Virus record (IMG/VR): IMGVR_UViG_3300033571_019687
Span: 62,001-126,000 of that record
Direction: 5' to 3' (one strand)
Length of the DNA stretch: 64,000 nt
From: a virus
The position numbers and the translations under genes are program-made. The notes below the pieces were generated by a model, which saw only the letters and a program-made list of their open reading frames with translations, was not told the origin of the DNA and did no database searches. Below, one piece after another: positions 10,645 through 18,224 of this stretch. Every line of letters starts with the position of its first letter. Position 1 is the stretch's first letter.

Positions 10645-11576
10645 TGGAAAAAACAGTAAATATCTCAAACCCTAAAGCATTTAAAAGGTTTCAAAAATCA
10701 ATTGGAAAATTGAGTGAAAACGTCGTTTATAATGTTGATGAATCGAAAAATGAGTTATCATCTTTAAACGAAAGTGTGTTAGATTTTAAACCAAAAAAAG
10801 ACCATCTTACTAGGTTCAAAGAGATATTGAACGAAGGTATTCCATATAGATTTTTTGAAGATGAAAATAAAGGTGGTAATATTGATGCTAATGTAATGAC
10901 ACCAGATCCTGCTATGGCTCAACTGGATCAACCAGAAGAACCTAAACAGGATAATAATGAATTACCAGCACCTACTGATAAAGGATTAGTACCTGACAGT
11001 CCTGTATCAGAACCTAAACCGGAAGATAACAATTTACCTGCACCTGATATGGGTGGCATCCCTGATTCTGGTAATGATTTGCCTCCTATGGATAATGGTA
11101 TGGATGGTGATGCTGGTACAGAAGAAATTGATGTTACTGAATTAGTTACAAGTACTACTGAATTAAAAGATAAAATGGTTAACATTGATAATAGATTCAG
11201 TAAAGTATATAAAGATTTAGAAACCATTAATAATAACACTGTTAAAGTAAGTAATGATATTACCGGTTTTATTAAAGATGTTACTAATACATTACAGTCG
11301 TTAACTGCTGAGGTTAATAAAATGAGACCTCCGACAGAAGATGAAAAATTAAGAAGTACATTAGCATCTTCTTATCCATTTACAGTAACTGATAAGGATT
11401 TTAAAAACGGTAATGCACCAAGAACTGTACAAGACATTCAAGGTAAACAAGTTCAATTTGAACCTGTAAAACAAAATTCTGGTAATCCATTTGAAAATAT
11501 GTCAGTAGAAGACTTAAATGCTTTTGTTAGACAATTCCAGAACATAAACAAAATTAGAAACGAAATCACTGGTTAA
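10644..11576 (+). CDS. Acidic, proline-rich late protein of unknown function
   Basis: A 310-residue protein in three visible parts. Residues 1-75 are Lys/Glu/Ser-rich and include LNE/LNES-type sites. Residues about 76-150 are a low-complexity acidic and proline-rich linker with repeated PEEPK, LPAPT and LPAPD-like units. Residues about 155-235 look like a coiled coil with regularly spaced hydrophobics, followed by a polar tail. No enzyme motif is present. The Pro/Asp-rich linker and coiled coil suit a scaffold, head-internal or assembly protein, but this is only inference. It sits between two unassigned small genes in one late operon (1 nt overlap upstream, 5 nt gap downstream). Confidence 0.6.
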   Translation: MEKTVNISNPKAFKRFQKSIGKLSENVVYNVDESKNELSSLNESVLDFKPKKDHLTRFKEILNEGIPYRFFEDENKGGNIDANVMTPDPAMAQLDQPEEPKQDNNELPAPTDKGLVPDSPVSEPKPEDNNLPAPDMGGIPDSGNDLPPMDNGMDGDAGTEEIDVTELVTSTTELKDKMVNIDNRFSKVYKDLETINNNTVKVSNDITGFIKDVTNTLQSLTAEVNKMRPPTEDEKLRSTLASSYPFTVTDKDFKNGNAPRTVQDIQGKQVQFEPVKQNSGNPFENMSVEDLNAFVRQFQNINKIRNEITG

Positions 11577-11581
11577 TAGTT

Positions 11582-11953
11582 ATGATGAATTTTGAATTTG
11601 AACAGGTAATCAATAGATTATCATTTTTAACAGGTGCAACATTACAAACTGTTACTGGTGTTACAGCAGAAGATAATGATGAATATGTTATTAAATATGG
11701 AACATTTGTTCCGCTTATTGGACCATTAGATATTGTAACAGTAAGAATAGACGGAGTTGATCATAATTTAGTTGCTAATCAATCTATTTTTATGGAGTGT
11801 AGTGAAGTAGAGTTAGTTAGCATGAAACTTGTTAATGCTTCTAATCTTGTTACTTCATTTACAGGAACAACATCTCCAATAGGACAGGGCTTACAGGCTG
11901 ATGCTGCTGCTGTTTTACTATACGGCACAAAACACAGAAAAAAAAGTTACTAA
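11582..11953 (+). CDS. Small late protein of unknown function
   Basis: A 123-residue protein beginning with two adjacent ATG codons (11582 and 11585), either of which could be used. The sequence is beta-rich (EYVIKYGTFVPLIGPLDIVTVRI), with an Ala/Gly-rich stretch near the C-terminus and a basic tail (KHRKKSY). That pattern fits a small virion decoration or head/tail accessory protein, but I see no family signature. It closes the operon that begins at 10429. A host-type promoter for the gp32-like gene starts only 5 nt after its stop codon, and no obvious terminator separates the two. Confidence 0.55.
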   Translation: MMNFEFEQVINRLSFLTGATLQTVTGVTAEDNDEYVIKYGTFVPLIGPLDIVTVRIDGVDHNLVANQSIFMECSEVELVSMKLVNASNLVTSFTGTTSPIGQGLQADAAAVLLYGTKHRKKSY

Positions 11954-11957
11954 CCTA

Positions 11958-11989
11958 TTTGGTTTTTTCGTAAAATCCTTTTATATTTG
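11958..11989 (+). promoter_or_regulatory. Bacteroidota-type promoter (TTTG-N20-TATATTTG) for the gp32-like gene
   Basis: TTTG at 11958-11961 and TATATTTG at 11982-11989 are separated by 20 nt. This matches the known Bacteroidota primary-sigma consensus (-33 TTTG, -7 TAnnTTTG). The start site would be near 11996, giving a leader of about 65 nt. It should be read by the host sigma factor, which fits early or middle expression of an abundant ssDNA-binding protein. Confidence 0.8.
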
Positions 11990-12061
11990 TAAAAGAAACT
12001 TAAAGTTCTAGCTAGACTTACGTTTATAAATAATTTCGTACACTTAAACAATTTACGTATC

Positions 12062-13078
12062 ATGAGTATTTTAGACAAGTACAAATCAATTGACATTGCA
12101 GGCTCAGTGCAAGACTACAAAGACCAGAGAGACTGGCAATCAAAGCCGAAAGGCACAATGAGTAACGAAGATCGTCTAAAAATGTATTTTAGACCGACCA
12201 TCCCAGCGGGACAAAAAAGCGCCTTTATCAACATTAGGGTACTTCCAATTTCAGCAGATTCAACAGAATGGTTTACCAGTGAGTGGTATCATGAAGTTGA
12301 AGTCCAAGACAAAGATGGTAAAAAACAACGAGTAAAACTCTACGACCCAAGACTAAACAGCCCAAAAAGAGATGGTCTATCTCCATTATATAATGTCTAT
12401 GCTGAGTTAAAACAGGCATTTGATAAAAATGGTGATCAAGCTGCTGGTGATTTAGCTAAACAATTCAAGGCTAAAGAATTCCATATTTTGAGAATTATTG
12501 ATAGAGCTAATGAAGCTGATGGTCCTAAATTTTGGAGGATCAAAAAGAAAGACAGATGTGCATTCGATTTGATTATGAATGAAATCGAAAGGTTGATTAG
12601 AGATGGTGAAAATTGTAATTTTTTACATCCTGAAACCGGATTTGATATTGAATTGACTGTTAATAAGGCAAAGATTGGTAATACAGTTTTTGATGATGTA
12701 ACTGCAACCAGATTTAGTAAACCTAAACCTCTTGCCTCAACTGTAGAACAGATGGAAGAATGGTTATCAGACTCTAAAACTGTAAGAACAGCATTCCCTA
12801 TTAAACCTATTGAATATCTTGAAATTGTTGCATCTGGTGGTGTACCAACATGGGATAAGGAATTATCTAAATATGTTGATGCTAATGCTGGTATGTATTT
12901 GGAAACGCAAGATGATGAAGATGCTACTGTAGGTATTAATATTGTTGCACCAAGTGTTGCGGCACAAAAAACTACTGCTACTGTTGGTAAACCTGCTAAA
13001 AAAACTAAACAGCCGGAACCTGTTGTAGATGAAGATGACAGTGAAGCAGATGTTGCAGATGACGATATGCCTTTCTAA
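12062..13078 (+). CDS. Single-stranded DNA-binding protein, gp32-like
   Basis: A 338-residue protein that would coat ssDNA during replication and recombination. The body (residues about 25-230) has an OB-fold-like arrangement: FINIRVLPI, then WY.EVEV, KLYDPRLN, FHILRIIDR and the PKFWRIKKKDRCAFDLI segment, with many aromatic and basic residues typical of T4-type SSBs. The C-terminus is a strongly acidic tail of about 25 residues ending in DDDMPF, which resembles the bacterial SSB tip DDDIPF rather than a T4 gp32 end. It has its own host-type promoter at 11958-11989 and its own terminator at 13097-13126, and lies directly before uvsX. The first 300 bases are clearly richer in G+C (about 40% by hand count) than the rest, perhaps because of codon selection in an abundant protein. 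The T4 zinc-binding cluster is not evident. Confidence 0.8.
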   Translation: MSILDKYKSIDIAGSVQDYKDQRDWQSKPKGTMSNEDRLKMYFRPTIPAGQKSAFINIRVLPISADSTEWFTSEWYHEVEVQDKDGKKQRVKLYDPRLNSPKRDGLSPLYNVYAELKQAFDKNGDQAAGDLAKQFKAKEFHILRIIDRANEADGPKFWRIKKKDRCAFDLIMNEIERLIRDGENCNFLHPETGFDIELTVNKAKIGNTVFDDVTATRFSKPKPLASTVEQMEEWLSDSKTVRTAFPIKPIEYLEIVASGGVPTWDKELSKYVDANAGMYLETQDDEDATVGINIVAPSVAAQKTTATVGKPAKKTKQPEPVVDEDDSEADVADDDMPF

Positions 13079-13096
13079 GGTAAATCGGTAAAATAA

Positions 13097-13126
13097 GTGG
13101 GCAGTTTAATACTGCCCACATTTTTC
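13097..13126 (+). terminator. Intrinsic terminator after the gp32-like gene
   Basis: GTGGGCAGT (13097-13105), loop TTAAT and ACTGCCCAC (13111-13119) form a perfect 9-bp stem followed by ATTTTTCT. With the promoter at 11958 it makes the SSB gene a monocistronic unit. Only 15 nt remain before the uvsX start, so uvsX is probably reached by read-through. Confidence 0.85.
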
Positions 13127-13141
13127 TAATTAAGTTTAACA

Positions 13142-14155
13142 ATGGCTGTTAAAGATAAAAAAACATTTGACATTAAAAAACTAATAAAAGATAATTCAAG
13201 CTCTACAAAATTTAAAGAGACTTCTTACTATAACTTGGGCCCATCTATGTCTAAATTAGGTATTAATGGTATCCCAAGGGGTCATATTACCCAAATCATA
13301 GGACACTCTGATACAGGTAAAACTACATCAATGTTGCTTGCTATTAAAAGTGCTATGGAGATGGGAGATATTCCTGTCATAATGATTACAGAAGGTAAGT
13401 GGGACTTTAATAGATTAAAACTAGTTGGTGCTCCAATTCACCAAAACGAAGACGGGTCATGGGAAGGTAATTTTATTTATAGAGATGATTTGAATACTGT
13501 TGAAGAGTGGGGTGAGTTTATTAATGATTTATTAAAACAACAAGAAAAATCACCAGAACCTTTCAATTTATTCTTTTGTACAGATTCTATTGGTACAATC
13601 CCTTGTCAAATGACTTATGAAGGTAAAGGGGGTAAACAACATACAGCATCAAAACTTTCTGATATTGTAGGATTAAATTTACACCATAAAATTACTCGTA
13701 CAAGAAAAGAGGAATGCCCTTATTACTCAACAATGTTAATTATTAACCAATGTTGGGTATTTACGCCACAAACATATATGGCACAGCCTGTATTAAAACC
13801 AAAAGGTGGTGAAGCAATCTATACTCATTCTAGTATGGTACTTAAATTTGGTGCAACAACTCACTCAAGCAAAACAAAAATTGATGCAGTTAAAGGTGGT
13901 AGAAAAGTGTTATTTGGTCATAAGACTAAAATTACATTAGATAAGGATCACATTAACGGTAAAAGTTTTAATGATGTTAAAATAATCTCGGTACCTCACG
14001 GTTATATTGATGATACTAAAGAAGCAATTGAAGAGTATAAAAAGAAATATTCTGATTATTGGAAAAAAGAGTTAGATGTTACAAGTCTTGAAGATATTGA
14101 ATTAGAAGAAAACGAAATTGTTAACACTGATACAGGAGAAATTTACGAAGAATGA
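13142..14155 (+). CDS. uvsX: UvsX-like RecA-family recombinase
   Basis: A 337-residue strand-exchange ATPase. The Walker A motif GHSDTGKTT lies at residues 54-62. A TEGKW segment at residues 83-87 is in the position of the RecA catalytic Glu region. The Walker B strand FNLFFCTDS lies at residues 141-149, with Asp148. The NQC segment near residue 202 and the KPKGGEAIYTHSS run near 219-231 match the L2/DNA-binding part of RecA/UvsX. The length is somewhat below T4 UvsX (about 390). It should work with the adjacent gp32-like SSB and with gp46/gp47 for recombination-dependent replication. It lies between the SSB terminator and the FEN/RNase H gene, with which it overlaps by 4 nt (ATGA). Confidence 0.88.
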   Translation: MAVKDKKTFDIKKLIKDNSSSTKFKETSYYNLGPSMSKLGINGIPRGHITQIIGHSDTGKTTSMLLAIKSAMEMGDIPVIMITEGKWDFNRLKLVGAPIHQNEDGSWEGNFIYRDDLNTVEEWGEFINDLLKQQEKSPEPFNLFFCTDSIGTIPCQMTYEGKGGKQHTASKLSDIVGLNLHHKITRTRKEECPYYSTMLIINQCWVFTPQTYMAQPVLKPKGGEAIYTHSSMVLKFGATTHSSKTKIDAVKGGRKVLFGHKTKITLDKDHINGKSFNDVKIISVPHGYIDDTKEAIEEYKKKYSDYWKKELDVTSLEDIELEENEIVNTDTGEIYEE

Positions 14156-15213
14156 GCCTAATCAATTCAAATAAAAAGAGGGTAGTTAAAGAACAAAAAA
14201 CCTTGCTTATTGACGGTGAAAGCCTACTTAAGCAGGGTTTTTATGGTACTAAGGATACTGTAACTAAAAACGGTAGAATAGCAACTGTATATAACTTTTA
14301 TAATCAAATTCGTAAAATATATGAAACAGACTTGTTTAATAAAGTTGTTGTATTTTGGGAAGGAGAAGACTCTAAAAAATATAGACAGAATTACTATTCA
14401 AAATATAAAAGCGATAGAGTTACTAGTGAATTAGATCAATACCTTGAAACTGATCTTATGAATAAGCGTTTATTAGTTAAAAACTGTAATGAAGACCTGT
14501 TTATAAGACAGGTTGAAGTATATGGTTGTGAGGCTGATGATGCAATAGCTTTATATTGTAAGATGGCACCAAATGAGATTAAAACTATATGTACCAATGA
14601 TATGGATTTAACTCAGTTAATAGATGTTAATACCAAAGTATATTTGTGGGGTAAGAAGATTTTAGTAAATTTTATTAATTTTAAAAGTTACTTTAAATAT
14701 CACCATGAAAACGTTGGGTTAATTAAGATATTAGCAGGCGATAAGTCAGATAATATAGCTGGATTACAAAATATAGGACCTGATACAGTACTAAAACTTT
14801 TTCCAGAAATCATAGATAATCCAATCACATTAGATTGGGTTAGAGAAAGGGCTAAACAGTTATTAGATGAAAATCCTAAGAGTAATAAAATCAGGACTAT
14901 TGTAGAAGGTACAGCTAAATGGGGACCAACAGGTGATGATTATTACCATGTTATGAAAACCATCATTGATCTTAGAGAACCATATTCACCAGAGGAATTA
15001 ATAACCGAAATTAATGAAGCCATAAATGGTGTTTTAAATCCAGAAGGTAGATCTGGTGTAGAAGGGGTAATAAGTACGTTTGCTACTTACGGTATCGGAG
15101 TATTATTTTCAAGAAAAGATGAATATTTTTTGGAATTCTGGAATCCTTTTCTTAATATTGTAAATACAGAAAAGAGGAAGTACAACTCTTATCTTGCTAA
15201 AACAAATCTTTAA
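14152..15213 (+). CDS. rnh: FEN-family 5'-3' exonuclease / RNase H (T4 Rnh-like)
   Basis: A 353-residue flap-endonuclease-family nuclease that would remove RNA primers and 5' flaps. Metal-binding acidic residues are visible in order: Asp21 (LLIDGESLL), Glu127, Asp129 and Asp130 (GCEADDAIALYC), Asp150 and Asp152 (TNDMDLTQL), and Asp197 and Asp200 (LAGDKSDNIAG). The helix-hairpin-helix GLQNIGPDTVLKLFP follows at about residues 204-218. The length is close to T4 Rnh (305) with a C-terminal extension. It overlaps uvsX by 4 nt and is followed by an unassigned gene and the replicative helicase, so it belongs to the lagging-strand set. Confidence 0.85.
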   Translation: MSLINSNKKRVVKEQKTLLIDGESLLKQGFYGTKDTVTKNGRIATVYNFYNQIRKIYETDLFNKVVVFWEGEDSKKYRQNYYSKYKSDRVTSELDQYLETDLMNKRLLVKNCNEDLFIRQVEVYGCEADDAIALYCKMAPNEIKTICTNDMDLTQLIDVNTKVYLWGKKILVNFINFKSYFKYHHENVGLIKILAGDKSDNIAGLQNIGPDTVLKLFPEIIDNPITLDWVRERAKQLLDENPKSNKIRTIVEGTAKWGPTGDDYYHVMKTIIDLREPYSPEELITEINEAINGVLNPEGRSGVEGVISTFATYGIGVLFSRKDEYFLEFWNPFLNIVNTEKRKYNSYLAKTNL

Positions 15214-15232
15214 CTATAAATGCGTAATAAGT

Positions 15233-15763
15233 ATGCAAACAACAGAACAACAAACAAAAACAGAGTATCCTTTTAATCCTAAGACCCAAAAACGTTTAAC
15301 TATCACTTTATATAGAAACAACAATATTGCGGTTAGGCGTGATTTTATTGTAGGCACAGCAGAAGATACTGGTAAGGGTGTCTTGGTTTATAATGAGAAA
15401 TCGTCAAAGGGTATTGACTTAGTTTATCTTGGTTTAGAACATGTAGACATGATTAAGAGGTATTTAAAAGAACAGACAGTAGTCCATGCATTTGCTTTCC
15501 ATAAGGAATATTATTTGAATCCGGAATACGACATGATTACTGCTAATAAGAATGATAATTTTAGTTATACATTAAGTGAAACTAGTGAGGATAATAAAGA
15601 TGTTAAAGTATTTTTTAGAGAAACTTGGGATGCAACAAATTATCCTGCAACAGTTAGAAACAATGTTAACATTAGACATTTAACTAAAGAATTTATCAGA
15701 GATTTTCAAAGAATTTTAGTAAAAAAACAGGGTATAAATAAGAATAAAAATGCAAATAACTAA
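15233..15763 (+). CDS. Unknown protein between the Rnh-like nuclease and helicase genes
   Basis: About 176 residues from the ATG at 15233; the frame extends upstream to a TTG at 15194 inside the previous gene, but the ATG is preferred. The protein is mixed alpha/beta and basic at its C-terminus (VKKQGINKNKNANN), without a recognised motif. It lies where a helicase loader or accessory factor could be expected, immediately before the gp41-like helicase and overlapping it by 14 nt. That position is the only hint of a replication role; I do not see gp59 or DnaC signatures. Confidence 0.6.
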   Translation: MQTTEQQTKTEYPFNPKTQKRLTITLYRNNNIAVRRDFIVGTAEDTGKGVLVYNEKSSKGIDLVYLGLEHVDMIKRYLKEQTVVHAFAFHKEYYLNPEYDMITANKNDNFSYTLSETSEDNKDVKVFFRETWDATNYPATVRNNVNIRHLTKEFIRDFQRILVKKQGINKNKNANN

Positions 15764-17222
15764 TAAAGATTTTTCACATTTAGGTGCCGAATACCAATTA
15801 CAGCTTATAAATGAGATTTTAACTGATAGTAAGTTTGCAGAAAAAATTATTGAAATAATAGAGCCTTCTTTCTTCCCAAGGGAGGCTCTTGCAAAACTTG
15901 TTTTACTGATTAAAAGATATTATGTTAAGCATGAAGTAGCACCATCCTTTTCTGTATTAGATACAGAGGTTAGATTAAATACAGAAGATAATGATGCATT
16001 TAGAGATCAGTTATTAGAGACATTACAGAATATCAAATCAATAACTGATATTAATTATAATGTACAAGAAACTGCTCTTGAATTTTGTAAACTTAAAAGA
16101 GTTACAAATGTAATAAATGATATTCAAGGTAAACTAAAAAAAGGTGCTATTGATTATAATTTAATTGAGGCTCAAATAAAAGATGCTATCACATTTAAAG
16201 AAGATACAGAAGCATTTAACTTCTATAATAACGTAGAGGATATATTTGATGAACAATTTAGTGAACCAATTCCCACAGGTTTACCAGAACTTGATAGATG
16301 TTTAAAAAATGGTGGTTTAAATAAAGGTACATTGGGTTTGCTTATAGCACCAACTGGTACCGGTAAAACCACATTATTTACTATATTTGCTATAAATGCT
16401 TTTCTTGCTGGTTATAACGTACTTCATATCATTTTTGAAGATACAGTAAGGCAAATGAAAAGTAAGTATCTTAAATCAATTTATCAAGCGTCAGATGAAG
16501 AGTTATTGTTAATTAAGGATAAAGTATTAGAGGAAACAAAGGATCTTAAAAATAGACCTAATAAATTACATACAATTAGGTATTCAAGTGATGGTTCAAC
16601 TACACCTTCTATTCTTAGAAAAGAGATAAAGAAGATTAATGCTAAAAACCCTAAAATCGATTTAGTGATTATTGACTATCTTGATTGTATGGATGTTGAT
16701 TATGCTCAAAGATCTGCTGATGTTAACCATAATGAAGGCAGACTTATTAGAAGCATGGAAAGTATGGCTAGTGATGAGAATGTTGCTTTATGGGCGGCAA
16801 CTCAAGGTGGTAGATCATCAGTTGATAAAGATACTGTAGGTATTGAACAAATTGGCGGTTCAATTAAAAAGGCACAAGCCGCCCACGTTATATTAACTAT
16901 TGCCAAAACTCAAAGTGATAGAGATCAAAAAACTGGTAATATGTTTATTTCAAAAAATAGAGATGGTAAAGATGGTGTAGAATTTAGAGGTGTTATATTT
17001 GATAATGAAAGATGTAAAGTAGATTTAGGTAAAACATTTTCTATTGATGGTTTTGATAAACCAATTAACCCAACATCAGCTAGTGATCATAAGAAAAATA
17101 CTGAACAAGATACACGTGCTAAAGCTATGGCAAAATATTTATTACAGAAACAAGAAAAAGAAAAACAGTTAAAAGAATTTGAGGAAACTACTAGTCAAAT
17201 TAAAGTTCAAGCAGCTATTTAA
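15750..17222 (+). CDS. Replicative DNA helicase, DnaB/gp41-like
   Basis: A 490-residue hexameric helicase of the DnaB superfamily. Residues 1-150 look like the DnaB N-terminal helical domain. The RecA-like core carries Walker A APTGTGKTT at 200-208 and Walker B IDLVIIDYLD at 303-312 (Asp309). A GGSIKKAQAAHVILTI segment and a KNRDGKDG segment in the C-terminal part match the DnaB H4 and arginine-finger region. The last 40 residues are Lys/Glu/Gln-rich and likely helical. It should work with the primase at 45792, forming a T4 gp41/gp61-type primosome. It overlaps the preceding gene by 14 nt. The stop codon is embedded in a CTATTTAA sequence 40 nt before nrdB; whether that is a promoter is unclear. 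Confidence 0.88.
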   Translation: MQITNKDFSHLGAEYQLQLINEILTDSKFAEKIIEIIEPSFFPREALAKLVLLIKRYYVKHEVAPSFSVLDTEVRLNTEDNDAFRDQLLETLQNIKSITDINYNVQETALEFCKLKRVTNVINDIQGKLKKGAIDYNLIEAQIKDAITFKEDTEAFNFYNNVEDIFDEQFSEPIPTGLPELDRCLKNGGLNKGTLGLLIAPTGTGKTTLFTIFAINAFLAGYNVLHIIFEDTVRQMKSKYLKSIYQASDEELLLIKDKVLEETKDLKNRPNKLHTIRYSSDGSTTPSILRKEIKKINAKNPKIDLVIIDYLDCMDVDYAQRSADVNHNEGRLIRSMESMASDENVALWAATQGGRSSVDKDTVGIEQIGGSIKKAQAAHVILTIAKTQSDRDQKTGNMFISKNRDGKDGVEFRGVIFDNERCKVDLGKTFSIDGFDKPINPTSASDHKKNTEQDTRAKAMAKYLLQKQEKEKQLKEFEETTSQIKVQAAI

Positions 17223-17261
17223 ACTTACCTATAAAAATAAACTAAACAAAACAAATAACGT

Positions 17262-18209
17262 ATGGAACCGATTTTGATTGAAAATCCGGGCAGGTTTGTA
17301 ATTTTCCCAATAGAACATCAAGATATTTTTGATTTCTATCAGAAACATCAATCTGCCTATTGGACAGCAGAAGAAGTTGAATTATCAAATGATCTTAATG
17401 ATTGGAATTCGTTGGATGAAAATTCAAGATATTTCATTAAGAATATACTATCATTTTTTGCTGCGAGTGATGGTATAGTAAATGAAAATTTGGCTATGAA
17501 CTTTTTAAATGAAGTACAATATCCAGAGGCTAAATTCTTTTATGGATTTCAGTTAATGATGGAGAATATTCATAGCCACATGTATTCATTATTAATTGAT
17601 ACTTATATAAAAAGACATGAAGAAAAACTTGAATGTTTTAATGCCATTGAAACTAATCCTATTGTTAAGAAAAAGGCTGATTGGGCACTTAAATGGATTA
17701 AAAGTGATTCATTTGCTGAGAGACTTTTGGCTTTTGCTGCGGTTGAAGGTATATTTTTTGCTGGTTCGTTTGCTTCTATTTTTTGGTTAAAAAGTAAAGG
17801 TTTAATGCCGGGGCTATCTCAAGCAAATCAGTTTATTTTTAAAGATGAGAATTTACATTGTGAATTTGCATTACATCTTTTTAATAATCATGTAACAAAC
17901 AAACCTTCAAGAGATAGAATTAAAGAAATCTTTTTATCTGCACTTGAAATTGAAAAAGAATTTATAACTGAGTCTTTACCAGTATCATTAATTGGTATGA
18001 ATGCTGATCTAATGAAAAGGTATTTGGAATTTATTGTTGATGAATTACTTCATAAACTAGGTGTGGAAAAACAATTTAATGTTACACAACCATTTGATTT
18101 TATGAACGGTATTGCAGTTGAAACAAAAACTAATTTCTTTGAAGCAAGACCAGCGGAATATCAAAAAGCAAAAACCAATGAAATAATTCAGTTTAACGAA
18201 GATTTTTAA
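17262..18209 (+). CDS. nrdB: Ribonucleotide reductase small subunit (class Ia)
   Basis: A 315-residue diiron-tyrosyl radical subunit. All expected ligands are present: Asp70, Glu101 and His104 ([10 protein letters not shown]), Glu162, and Glu196 and His199 (KDENLHCEF). The radical tyrosine is Tyr108, with the standard E-x2-H-x3-Y spacing. This subunit generates the radical that NrdA uses to make deoxynucleotides, supplying dNTPs for phage DNA synthesis. It lies 15 nt upstream of nrdA in a B-A order and follows the helicase gene by 39 nt. Nothing in the sequence suggests loss of function. Confidence 0.95.
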   Translation: MEPILIENPGRFVIFPIEHQDIFDFYQKHQSAYWTAEEVELSNDLNDWNSLDENSRYFIKNILSFFAASDGIVNENLAMNFLNEVQYPEAKFFYGFQLMMENIHSHMYSLLIDTYIKRHEEKLECFNAIETNPIVKKKADWALKWIKSDSFAERLLAFAAVEGIFFAGSFASIFWLKSKGLMPGLSQANQFIFKDENLHCEFALHLFNNHVTNKPSRDRIKEIFLSALEIEKEFITESLPVSLIGMNADLMKRYLEFIVDELLHKLGVEKQFNVTQPFDFMNGIAVETKTNFFEARPAEYQKAKTNEIIQFNEDF

Positions 18210-18224
18210 TAAACAGTAACAAAA

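Noticed and set aside
10928-11239. Minus-strand open frame rich in Ser, Gly and Leu
   Set aside because: It mirrors the Pro/Asp-rich linker of the gene at 10644-11576 and is best explained as an antisense shadow.
17215-17221. CTATTTA at the helicase stop codon, 40 nt before nrdB
   Set aside because: It overlaps codons at the helicase gene end and precedes a nucleotide-metabolism gene instead of a late gene, so I did not list it as a promoter, although it could be one.
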